64,000 nucleotides of DNA from assembly GCA_007258455.2 (NCBI GenBank), contig VDFB02018507.1, positions 124,001 through 188,000 of the forward strand. The letters run 5' to 3'. Below the pieces are notes generated by a model that was given only the letters and a program-made list of their open reading frames with translations, did not search any database and had not been told where the DNA came from. The translations under genes and the position numbers were made by a program. Below are positions 10,201 to 25,923 of this stretch, one piece after another. This stretch comes from Sequoia sempervirens. Lineage: Eukaryota; Streptophyta; Pinopsida; Cupressales; Cupressaceae. Position 1 is the first letter of the stretch. The number at the start of each line of letters is the position of its first letter.

Positions 10201-12065
10201 GTCTGTGTATCTCTGAAACTCACTATTCACTTTCACCACTGGTTTTTTTGCATTCTTTTTATTTCCATCGAGATGAATAATACTGTCCTTGATGTGATCT
10301 TATATCTCGTGATGCAGGTGCATGCAACACTCGGTATCATGTTCGTTAACTCAATGGTACTGACATAAGGAATTTACATCATACCAACTAGGGTAAGGTT
10401 CCTTGATAGGTTTAGGGTTCTCCAAGGTTATGATTTTATCCTTCAGCAATCTCTGTAAGATGGAAGAATAAGATTCTACTAACTTTATGAACTTTTTGTT
10501 TCATCTGAGGCCGTTATCATTAGTAGTGGCTACTACATTCGCAACAACCTTACTCTTTCCAAAGATTGATACAATGGATTATCCTTCTAAATGGGAGTGT
10601 GAGGAGGATCCCCTAAACTAAACTACTGTATTTTGATATTCTTGTAGCACAATGCACAAATGTGCAAAGGAAGGGTATTTCATAAGGGCAAACTTTTCCT
10701 GCCAAGGTCTCTACAAATTCCCTATGAACACCTTTTGCATGTCAGAATTGGGCAGTAGGTACGAGATCTATGAGAAGAGAACTTGATACCGCACTATTAA
10801 ATCAGTAATCTTCACATTATGGACCCTTGTTTGCATTAGACAAGATCCAAAAAGGTCATCTTCGGTCTGATTTTGGCTTGGAACTATCAAATAAAGTGAT
10901 TTACAAGTTGATCAAATGAGAAAATAGATTTTTCAGGTAAGGAACAACACCATTCAAGCATTGTGTCCTTAAGAGATCGAGGGAATAATTTTTCCATCAA
11001 CACATCATGATGGAAGAATTTTGTACAGAGGGCATTAAAGGTGGACACATGCATTTGTGGGTCCCCTTTTCTGCCATATTTTTCAAATTTGGGAATCTCC
11101 ATTCCTTATGGGAAGGGAGTGCTTAGGATTGTTATGGAAAATGGGCTATGTCACAAGAAGGGTTGAAAGATAGGCTAGGCAGAGGCTTGGGAGAGACTCG
11201 CCAGTTGGCTTTGCATCTTACCCATATTCTAAAGAAGAGTTTTCAGAATAGGGTCTTGGGATGACAAAGGTCCAATGGGACCTCCTCCGGAGCCACCACC
11301 AAAGCCACCAACGTGGCCATCGTCGGAACCACTGTTGGAGCCACCGCTACCAACAAGGCCTCCACTGAATCCACCTCCGCTTCCAAAGACACCACCATGG
11401 CCTCCACCAAAACCACCTCCACCAACGCCACCCCCACTGTTGAAGCCACCACCACTACTAAGGCCCCCACCACTCAACCCACCAAAACCCCCACCACTAG
11501 AGGTGACAGGAGAGGTGAAACTGAATCCTAAGTGTATTTTATTTGCTTCGATAGTTTTGGACCTCTCAGAGGTAGAGGGGATGCTGATTGATGAGACTGT
11601 GTCGGCCATATACATAGACATGGGAGGCATCAACATTCCTAACTGTCTCTCATTCTCTTCGAGAGTGGCCCCTTGTATAATGTTAGCATTGTTTGGAAGG
11701 GCACACACTTTAGTCAGACCAGAGAGACTAGCCAGGAGTTCTATTCTTGTTCAGTCTTTTCCCACCATATACTTTATATCGCTAATAACCTGAGCGACTC
11801 TAGCCAACTTTGGGTCCTTTTCCAAGTGATTCTCCAAGTCACCCAACCCTTTGCTAAGGGTAGAGATATATTATAAAGGAATGTGAATTACCTCGTGCTT
11901 GTCTACTGACGATGGTGTAGGAGATGCAAGAGGAGTGGGGACGTGGTCGGTCTCATCGAAGGAACCTACCTTGCCTCTCAACAACAGCTCTTGGGCAGAT
12001 AGACTAACAGCGGATCTGACAAAAAGGCCTGTAGAGAAACTGCAAGTGACCTTTGTCTTCTCCAT
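10201..12065 (-). pseudogene. gag relic of the minus-strand LTR element
   Basis: A single minus frame runs from a Met at 12065 to about 10887 with roughly seven stops and no frame change, then continues in shifted frames to a zinc motif near 10310-10360. Order: an N-terminal part (MEKTKVTCSFSTGLF), a LENHLEKDPKLARVAQVISD helix, a Gly-rich tract of about 85 residues (11270-11530), and the gag core MEIPKFEKYGRKGDPQMHV through LFPRSLKDTMLEWCCSLP at 11102-10887. After that come a second gag segment (WQEKFALMKYPSFAHLCIVL) and CQYHWVNEHDTECC, a C-x2-H-x5-H-x4-C type motif. Gag forms the virus-like particle. Start choice: 12065 is the first Met of the frame after the leader. Confidence 0.7.
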
Positions 12066-12211
12066 CCGAAGGTGTCACACACTTCTCCTAACAACATACC
12101 CAAAATTTGTGGACTGGGTTGTGATGCTCATAAACCTTCACAACACTCAGGGGTACAACAATCACAAGGTACAAGGGAAAATTCTCAACACCGACGAATG
12201 GGAAAACGTTG

Positions 12212-12229
12212 CTCACGTCGGTTTCACCA
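12212..12229 (-). other. Candidate primer-binding site of the minus-strand element
   Basis: In minus sense, five T residues after the LTR end (CTCTTACA) comes TGGTGAAACCGACGTGAG. The TGG start at this spacing fits the complement of a tRNA CCA end. I cannot assign the tRNA. Confidence 0.5.
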
Positions 12230-12233
12230 AAAA

Positions 12234-13500
12234 TGTAAGAGAGGGGTACCAACCACATCAAGGCTCAAGGTCACGAAGAGCCGAGAGCGAAGGGCTGCCC
12301 TAACTTACCTCACTCTAAAAGAATCCTTGGGATAAGGATCAAGAATGATGAGCACTATAATGTACTTCTATCACTCTACAAGTCCTAAACATAAGTTTGG
12401 GCTAGGCGAGCTAGTTTTTGGAGTCGATACTGTGTCTCAGACAACTCTCTGTCTAAGGACGGTAGTGCGGTTATGGGACGATAGTGCGGCACGCTGGTGT
12501 CTCTCAGGTGCGCTAGCATCCATATGGTCAGAAAACAATAAACACAACACAAACTACCTAACAACCTAGCTAGTTGGTTTTGATGGAAAAACAAAATGAT
12601 AAAATATGAGAAATAGAGAGGAAGCAAGTAAATGAAATCTAGGGTGATGAAGATAATCTCACAAAAGCGCATGTTCGCTAGCTAGCTCCACACGTACGTT
12701 CACCTACACACAAACAAGAGGGAAAATTTTTGGGGATATATAGGGCCCTACCTCAGTTAGACCCCCATTTTGGTGTGTCCACCTCCATAGACAACCATAA
12801 AGCAATGATGTAGAAATATGTGATAAAGAAAAGAAGAGAGAACAAAAACACTACAAACAATATTATGCTACTTTTATCAAATCACAATGGAGAGGAGTGA
12901 AATGTTGCCACCTCCACCCAAAATCGCACTAGCCAATGGAGGAGATATGGACTTGGAAAAGTCACCACAGCCGCAACTATGATGAAGGGAGGTCTCGCAA
13001 GACTCCAAGCCCACGCTTCTATGGATTGCTTCACATTTGAAATGTGGAGTTGATGAAGCTTCAAATGTTGTTGTAATGGAGTGTTTGAATGTTGCTTGAT
13101 AGTGAAGTGAAGTGGAAAAAATGCTAAGAGAATGTGAATCTGTTGCTTCGAGAGTGAAATGAGATGAGAATGGATTTTTTTGAAGGTGGGATGGGAAGAA
13201 TCTACCATTTTCGAGGTCGGTTGGTCGAAGAGGGACGTTACAAATCAACCCCAATCAGGTTTGTAATGCCTCTTCCAACTTGAGACGTGGGAATCTATTA
13301 GGGATGGAAGTGCACTGCGTGGACATCCACGCGTTGTGCATGCATCCCTGAAAAATATTCTCTCACTGATGCACATGAGATAAGCCAATTGGATGGAAGG
13401 CAGTTGGGTGATGTGGGATTTCACCTTCGGATTTAATTTTCTAAGGTGAGGGTATGTGAAAGGGGAATTTTTGTAAGGGGTGCAAATTTTCTCCTATACA
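12234..13500 (-). repeat. Right LTR (5' LTR of the minus-strand element)
   Basis: Collinear with 5330-6604, starting TGTAAGAGAGG and ending TTTTCTCCTATACA. In the stretch 12346-12550 I count about 38 differences from the left copy, mostly transitions. In element sense it would carry the promoter; I could not place a convincing TATA box. Confidence 0.9.
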
Positions 13501-13663
13501 AATCAGTTTAATTTCATGCTTTCCAAGATTAAGAGAGGAGCATTAAAAGAGGAGCATTAATTTCATATTGTAGTTACAAGTGTCCTACTAGACATACATG
13601 AAAATGTGGAAGCATAGATAAGGAAAGTGAATTGTTTCAAAAAATGCCTCAAAGAAATGTGGT

Positions 13664-13760
13664 CCTGCTCTCCCGCGAGCACTTCAAGTCATACTTGCGG
13701 TGATGTGGGGCCTTCCCATATCACCGCAAGCATGACTTGAAGTGCTTGTAGGAGAGCGGG
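13664..13760. repeat. 97-bp near-perfect hairpin, copy 1
   Basis: Two 46-base arms (13664-13709, 13715-13760) around a 5-base loop differ at about six positions, all transitions. The arm core is AGCACTTCAAGTCAT followed by CTTGCGGTGAT. It could be a small foldback transposon or a small-RNA precursor; no target duplication is obvious. Confidence 0.8.
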
Positions 13761-14086
13761 TACAAACATTGATGATCTTGTAATCCTCAATCAGAACCTA
13801 AACAAGTCCTTTGATGATGCAATAAGAATAGTGATTTATTCTTTGACTATGATATGCAATTTGAAACTAGTGATCTCCTTATCCTCTAAATCTATGAAAA
13901 ATCTTTTCCTATCAACAAAATCTAGTGGCTCCTACACATATTTTACTTGGATGTGGCTTTTATCTCCACTGGGATCTCCTTGAATCAACTTCAACAGCTT
14001 TAAATATTAGTAAATCTTCAATATATAGTCAATGGCCTTACGAAAACTTAATAGAACAGTTGATGGCCTTACAATAACTTAGTGTA

Positions 14087-14183
14087 CCTGCTCTCCTACA
14101 AGCACTTCAATTCATGCCTACGATGATGTGGTAAATCCCCACATCACCACAGGCATGACTTGAAGTGCTTGTAGGAGAGCAGG
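14087..14183. repeat. 97-bp near-perfect hairpin, copy 2
   Basis: Same length and arm sequence as the hairpin at 13664, beginning CCTGCTCTCCTACAAGCACT and ending with its complement GAGAGCAGG. Arms differ at about five positions. It sits immediately inside the right PPR-derived arm. Confidence 0.8.
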
Positions 14184-14287
14184 ATCACATTTCTTTGAGG
14201 CATTTTTTGAAATTATTCACTTTCCTTGTCTATGCTTCCACATTTTCATGTATGTCTAGCAAGGCACTTGTAACTACAACATATGAC

Positions 14288-16452
14288 AGAAAAATCCCTC
14301 TTAGAGCAAAGAAGAGTTTTAAGAGTTTTCTTGATTACTTTTACAATGAATTTAATCATTGGTGTCATTTTTATGTACAAGATTCAACCATTCATCTGAA
14401 CGCCTTGCAGTTGTGGTCAGTATAGTCTCTATTAAGAAGTGCATAGGTTTTTCTCAGACGCATTACATAGGAAAACCTTCTTTGTAATTTATCCTGTATT
14501 TATTATGTAAATCATTCTAGTTTTGGTCATTGAATTTTGGCATTTGAGTATTGTATGATGCTGCTAATTTTTTCTCCTAATTTGATTATATATAATGTGT
14601 GGCATTTAGAATCTTTTTCATGTCTCAAGATGTATATCACTTACAGACCTGAGTTTGTTTTCTTTTATGCTTTGATGGATGTTCGTTCATTATTACTGGA
14701 TATTTGGTGTAGTACACATTATTATAGTGCAAGCCTATTTTTCAGATTGTTTCAATTAGCATCACCAATATTCTCCACAAAAACATTTTCCCTATTTAAA
14801 ATGATGGAAATGGTTCACATCTCTCAGAACAATTTCTCTTGCAACAATCTTGGAGATGAATTTAGATGGAGAAGATTTGTTGATTTTGTGTCATCTTTTG
14901 GTCATGTAATATAAATCAACCCATGTCTTTTCCTATCAATTGAAATAGTGTTGTAGAAAAACATTTGTTATGCTTGCATTTGGCATCAACGTGCAAAGTT
15001 TCCTCCTTGTCATTTCACAAGATCAATCTATCTTTGAAGCACTGTTCATAGTTTGATTAAGAGGACTACCACCTTGCACTTTGAACCCTTGCACAGTCAT
15101 AACATCCTTTGCATAAGTCTGTCCTCATTGTCATTTTTTATATGATGATCTTTTAAAAAAAAAAGGCTTTAAATGGTGGACATTGAAATCATATTTATCT
15201 CCAATACTTGTTTTTGCAATGCTCATAAAAGAACCTTTGTTTAAGCACAAAATCTGAGCATGGCTTCATGAAACTGTCAACTAATACCAATTGTCCTAGC
15301 ATTTTGACCTCATATTGAAAATGAACTGAGATGGTATAACTCCCTATCTTTCAATCTCTCATGAAGCTCACAACAAAACCTTTAGTTGCTTACTTTTATA
15401 GGGAGCTAACTCCAAAACCCTTGGTCTAACTCCCTATCCTGGTAATGGTTGACATAATCCAACCTTCTAACTGGTAGCCTTAACCTGATCGTAAAGAGAG
15501 CAAGAAGATTGAGCCCTTGTAATCTATTATGTAATGAGACAAGTAGAAACTATTGGGAGACTCCTAAATTTTAATCAACGAGTGCATTAGAAGCACATAG
15601 ATAAAAATTTGAAATTTGATTGATTTTCACTTTTTCTATGATGCTTTATATGAACAGACCTTTTTAAAGTTAGATATATATTCACATGTTTAAATTTTAG
15701 TAAATGATTTCTATGTGTTTTTTTCAATTTTTCTATTGTTGAGTTTTTCTTTTTGGTCAAAATGATAAAATTATTTATAATATATATGCATGTATAATTG
15801 AAATAAACACACCAAGTTTGAAGTTTTATTTTAAGGGATAATGTGACCAAATCACATGTATTATTGTTGAATTCTTTCAATAAGCATAATAAATGGCATT
15901 GTTTTCAAGCTCAACATGGATTGCAAAATAATGGTAACTTCATATTTTGATTGAAAGTTTATTGAAAATTTTGAGTACTTTCTTACATTGTTGTAATACC
16001 GATCTATATAATAAAGTTTTTTTTTGGTATTAAATGTTGTTTTGATGCACCACCTGGTATTTATTTTTGTAAGCTAGGTCTAGGTTATTATGGGAATTAT
16101 CTTGGCTTTAATGTGGATTAATTCTACCAGGTTGTTGGGTGTATTGACATGATGGAATAGGCAATAGCATTGGCCAAAAGATCTCATATTATGGTAAATG
16201 TCTCGTGTCAACTAGAAGTTATTTAATCTTCAATAAGAAACGGTGGAAAATTTTGGTTACAAGTTGTTATTATCCATCATAGCATTATATATTTTGATCC
16301 TTTGCTTTTGGTAATTATTTTCCTAAAAGGATTTGCACTTTCCATAATGAAGTATGTTATTATGATTCTTTATATATTTCAATGACTGACTACTTGCATA
16401 ATCATATTTTGTGAGTACTCATCATTGTTTTCTTTGTTTATGTTACATTCAA
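14288..16452. other. AT-rich intergenic DNA, no gene seen
   Basis: Several open frames of up to 125 codons have no motif, low-complexity composition and no supporting context. Nothing else could be supported. Confidence 0.5.
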
Positions 16453-17955
<1,503 letters not shown>

Positions 17956-18425
17956 ACAAAAACAATTAAATAAACTACCAATTGACTAAATATACTACCA
18001 ACTAACAAAAATCGGTGTATAAATATGACTAAATATACTACCAGTTGACAAAAATCAGTGAATAAATATACTACCAATTGACAGAAATCAATGAATAAAT
18101 ATGACTAAATCAATGACTAAAAATATGCTACCAAATTGATCAATCAAAACAACCAATTAATGACTAGCAATAAACTACTAATGGTCACGTGACCAAGCTC
18201 AGTGAATAATATGAATAAATATATGACTAAATCAATGACTAAATATACTACCAAATCGATCAATCAAAACGACCAAATAAATGACTAAAATTGGTTTAGT
18301 CATAAATTTGGTCGCATTATAAAAGATTGGAAATAAACTAGTAATGGTCACAGGACCAAGTTTAGTCATTTATAAGCAATTTTTAGTAATTTTTTTCAGT
18401 CATATATTATTATTTTTGTACTACT
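17956..18425. repeat. Imperfect tandem/subterminal repeats, possible CACTA-type transposon end
   Basis: A unit of about 33-43 bp with ATGACTAAATATACTACCA and TTGACAAAAATCAGTGAATA words repeats several times. ATGACTAAA/TTTAGTCAT and ATTTGGTCGCATTATA words in both orientations follow. The right edge, read on the minus strand, is CAGTAGTACAAAAAT, which is close to the CACTAGTA-type ends of plant En/Spm elements, whose subterminal zones carry repeats of this kind. No matching left end, 3-bp target duplication or transposase was found. Confidence 0.4.
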
Positions 18426-19740
18426 GGAAGAAATGATGAAGAGGCGAAACGAAATGAAGAAGCACCTGACTGGTTATTCAAGAAAATGGCTTCGCCATTG
18501 GAGGTGGAACTGGTGCCTCTAGATCTCAGAAGCTTAATACAAGTAGAGACCCCTAAACCTTGAGGTAGAGAAAATACAAGACATGCTATGAAGAGGAATG
18601 TAGATGGAGGGAGAACTCTCCAAATAGTTACTTTGATAGGAGATAAGAGCGAGCATGAAATAACACCTAGGGATTATAGGGTAACAATGATTAATTTCAT
18701 ATATTCATCATGGGGACATGAATTAGAAGAGATGAAAGTAAATTTAGAGACAACTTTCACCAAGGTATAGAAGAGTAAATAGAAGAAAAGAGAGATAAAG
18801 GAGCATATTACCTTCCTTGAAGGTTTTATCAAGTCGCTAGCCCAATATGATCAAACGCAAACTGAATTTCCCCAAAATCTAGTACTTATGTCTAAAGAGC
18901 AAGTAGATGCTATTGTAGAACTTCATCATAAGGTAATCGTATTTGAAGAATGGATGGAGTACTTGGTAAGGAAAGGGGAAGAGTTAATTAAAGATGCAAT
19001 TGGGAAACATAAGGAGGCATGTCGTTGGTGTGACAAGTCTAAAAGACTGGAAGGAGAATGTAGATTTTTCCAAGAATAGACTGATGGAGAGAGGCAAAAA
19101 TTAAAGGATCTTCTTCAAACAGATTTTTGAGAGTTGGTGAATGAAAATATAACCATAGAACAAGAAGTTCTAGTATTTGAAAAGTGGAGAAAACAAGTGA
19201 ATTGGGAAAGTGACACGTTTCTACAATGTGTAGAAGGATTTGAAAAGGTCACTGAGAGATGCAAGAAGTTGATTGATAGAGATGAAATTTTATTGAAATG
19301 TTAACACAACAGAGTTATGATCATTAGACTTTAGGATAGCATGATAAAGAGGTAAAATCTTTCAAGGAATGGCTTGAAAGGGTAAATAAGGATTATGTTC
19401 GCTCATTAAGTCGGGAGGTTATTAATGAAATCATAAAGTGCAGGAATGCCATGGTTAAATATGAAGCAAAAATGGTGTAGAGAAATGAAAACATCATTCA
19501 AATATCAGAAGATTATGCTAGGATTAAGTACAATTTGAAAGTGATTCAAGGAGTTTTAAAGGAGTGTATGCATCAAGTGTTGGTCGCTTTCTAAGCATAT
19601 CAGCAGAGGAAAGGTGAAGATGAGCCTTCGGACCCAGAGTTCAATGAAGAAGAATAGATGGTCAGATATTGGATACCAGAAGTTTTGTGCACCGATATAT
19701 TTTTGAAATGAATTTTGCAGGTTTTTTCTCAAACCCAGTG
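18426..19740 (+). pseudogene. Decayed coding region for a charged, helix-rich protein of unknown family
   Basis: One plus frame runs from 18426 to about 19303 with stops but no shift, then continues in another frame to about 19660, some 400 codons in all. It reads NDEEAKRNEEAPDWLFKKMA, later GHELEEMKVNLETTFTKV, MSKEQVDAIVELHHKVIVFE, KEACRWCDKSKRLEGECRFF, then CVEGFEKVTERCKKLIDRDE. The composition (Glu, Lys, Leu and few Pro) suggests long helices or coiled coils. Most stops are TAG where a Gln codon is likely. There is no catalytic motif. It begins exactly where the repeat block ends at 18425, so its 5' part was probably cut off by that element. It is probably of transposon origin (an additional ORF of an LTR element), but this is inference. 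Confidence 0.55.
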
Positions 19741-21163
19741 AAGGTTTCTAGTCCCAGAGATTTTGAAGATTATCGACAATCTTGTTTTGTACAAAGTACT
19801 TGTGATCCGGAACCCAAAGTTGAAGATTGTTGTTGATGGAAGAAGTCAAAGTATTTTGACTTTTCCTAGAATGTTCTAATGACAAATTTCACCTACCATG
19901 TGCTACTAATTTGTTTTCCTAATTCTCTTTGATGGACTAAGTTTAAAATCTTTGGGGCCTTGTTTCTATAAAAGTTCGTTTACTGCTTTATTTTATTTTC
20001 TAAGTTCAAAATTTGTGGATGTCAGAGAACCAAATCTTTTTCATTTTTTTTTGTCTTTTTTCCTATTTTTTGTTCCATTCTAGATTAAAAGCGTGTATAT
20101 TTCATTAGAAGTTAATCAATATCAAATCCAATTTCAAAGCTATTTGTTGACATGAAATATTACGTAACTAAATGTTCGTTCCTATCATAAAAGAATGTGT
20201 GTTATGTCATTTAAGGGTGCATACTGACACTATCCGGTGGCAAATGATCCCCTTTTTCTTTAAAATCTTGCATCATTCTATGCCTAGTTGTGAAGCAATC
20301 TAGTGACATATGGAATGGTTTGCTTTGGTTGGGTTACTTCTTGAGGCATGCATGGATAATACCTAGGAGAAATTTTACTTTTCAGTAACTTTTTGTGCTT
20401 TATTTTAGAATAGATGTTTTAAATTTCAGAAAATATTCCAAAAAAGTGATGAATGCATGGAGTTTTAATTACAAATATTTTGATTCCATGAATTTTTTCA
20501 ATGCTTAAAGCTAAATCTACTTGGATAAATGCAAGTTATTTGAATTTCATGAAATATTGTTGCAAATTTGTTGATTTCATGAAGTTATTGAATGACCAGA
20601 TCAAGATTATTTTCATGAAATATCTCTATGATATCTTCCAATACCGTAAAGACTATTTACCCCTCATGTGCAACAAAATTATCAAAACGAATCCTATGTG
20701 AACATAGTGTGTCAAGACCTAACATAAACGATCCTTGGGATTAAGCTGAGTTAGCCTTAGTTTTAGGTTTTCCCAGTGGAGTTTTCAAGAAAAATCCATG
20801 TCAACAAGTCACCCTCATTCTCTTCCATTGTGAGAATTCTTTGGTGCCAACCTAATTTGAATTTGTAAATACAAATTGTGTATGGACAACCTTGGAAGGT
20901 TTTCAAGGTTAAAGATGGTATAAGTATGAGTTGAGATGTTTGTGAGATATATAGAGAGATGTGAGATATGTGTGTGTTCAATGCGAGTTCAAGCAAATCA
21001 ATGTGAATTTCAAAGTGTTGAGTTCCTGAAGGTAGTGAGATGAAGGTGTACTCTATATTTCAAGCATGTTTGCAAAAGTGTGAGAAATTTGTGGTGGAAT
21101 CTTTGTTGCATTGAGATAGTTTTCTCTCTATAACAACTCTCTTCTATCTTCTTTGTAATTTTG
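19741..21163. other. AT-rich intergenic DNA, no gene seen
   Basis: No supported coding region or RNA gene. Short frames near 20501 and 20763 have no motif. Confidence 0.5.
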
Positions 21164-21275
21164 TGGCAGTGAGCCCAAGTCGTGAGCCCTCATTGGACAG
21201 TGTGTCATGTTTTGGCAGTGAGCGCAAGTAGTGAGCCTTCATTGGACAGTGTGTCATGTTTTGGCAGTGAGCTTC
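21164..21275. repeat. 49-bp tandem repeat, 2.3 copies
   Basis: TGGCAGTGAGC starts at 21164, 21213 and 21262, with CATTGGACAGTGTGTCATG between. The first two copies are nearly identical. Confidence 0.85.
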
Positions 21276-21745
21276 TATATTTGGTTTTGGAATTCTTTAT
21301 ATTGTGAGCTAATCCTCAACATGTTTTTTCCCTCATTGGGTTTTCCATGTAAATTTGGTGTTCTTGTGTGCATGGCTTTACAACTTTCAGTTTATGATTC
21401 TGCATTTAACAATTAAACACATTAGTAGAGTGAAAATATTGTGAATGTATGTATATCTAACTTTTGTTGAGAGTTTTGAAGTTTAAAGTTGCTAGAACTA
21501 ATTCACACCGCACTCTTAGTTGTCTTTTGTCAATAATAACATCAATCGAGAGAGATAAAAATCCTTAAAATTTTGATGATTTTTCATCCTACCCAATTTA
21601 CACCTCAATTGGTTGTCCATTTATTATTTCCATGCCCATAAGAAATAAAAACCAAATCAACCATCCACTTATTATCCTACAAGGACTATCACTTTATTTT
21701 CTTTTACCTCAATCTCAAGCACAAACACTTGAGTTGAATCCATCC
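21276..21745. other. Intergenic DNA left of the large LTR element
   Basis: No gene recognised. It ends in the ACATG target-site copy. Confidence 0.5.
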
Positions 21746-21750
21746 ACATG
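21746..21750. other. Target-site duplication, left copy (ACATG)
   Basis: ACATG immediately precedes TGTAGTACCC at 21751. The same five bases follow the right LTR at 34547-34551. Confidence 0.95.
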
Positions 21751-25772
<4,022 letters not shown>

Positions 25773-25775
25773 GAT

Positions 25776-25793
25776 TGGTATCAGAGCAAAGGT
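25776..25793 (+). other. Primer-binding site (initiator Met-tRNA type)
   Basis: TGGTATCAGAGC starts three bases after the 5' LTR. This is the standard plant LTR-element site, complementary to the 3' end of initiator methionine tRNA; the following bases (AAAGG) deviate. Confidence 0.9.
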
Positions 25794-25923
25794 TCTAACA
25801 CTGGATGCTCTGGGTAATTTTGAGCCCATTAGGTCGTACTAGATGTTAGACTATGTAGTATTGTTTCAGTTAGCCTTGTCTATTTTGTATCTGAGACTTG
25901 TTCTTTTTGTTTTTTGTGTAGGA

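Larger units (their letters stand above)
5330..13500 (-). mobile_element. Old non-autonomous Ty3/gypsy-type LTR retrotransposon (gag-protease, no RT or integrase)
   Basis: Two direct repeats of about 1.27 kb (5330-6604 and 12234-13500) begin TGTAAGAGAGG and end CTCCTATACA, enclosing 5.6 kb. A purine tract in minus-strand sense lies just inside the left LTR and a candidate primer site just inside the right LTR, so the element reads right to left. Coding relics in order are a gag frame with a Gly-rich stretch and a gag core, a CxxH...H...C zinc motif, a protease remnant, and a Pro/Ser-rich extra ORF. No reverse transcriptase, RNase H or integrase motif is present. Flanks are GATCG on the left and AATCA on the right, which match if two G-to-A changes are allowed. 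In a 205-bp LTR stretch I count about 38 differences, so it is old. The gag zinc motif and protease style suggest relationship to the Tat/Athila branch (inference). Confidence 0.8.
13563..14287. repeat. Composite palindrome with PPR-derived arms
   Basis: The left arm (about 13563-13663) and right arm (about 14184-14287) are inverted copies about 100 bp long, with the landmarks GTTACAAGTG, AGACATACATGAAAATGTGG, AAGCATAGA and AAAAAATGCCTCAAAGAAAT. In plus sense the left arm is the same PPR-derived piece seen at 1525-2205. Immediately inside each arm sits a 97-bp hairpin that begins and ends CCTGCTCTCC/GGAGAGC. The 326-bp centre is not palindromic and holds no recognised gene. Confidence 0.8.

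Noticed and set aside
11275..11793. Pro-rich 172-codon plus-strand ORF
   Set aside because: It is the antisense of the Gly-rich gag tract (GGN/CCN complementarity).
14537..14914. 125-codon plus-strand ORF
   Set aside because: No motif, AT-driven composition (Phe, Tyr, Ile, Ser), no splice or promoter context and no repeat of itself elsewhere in the window.
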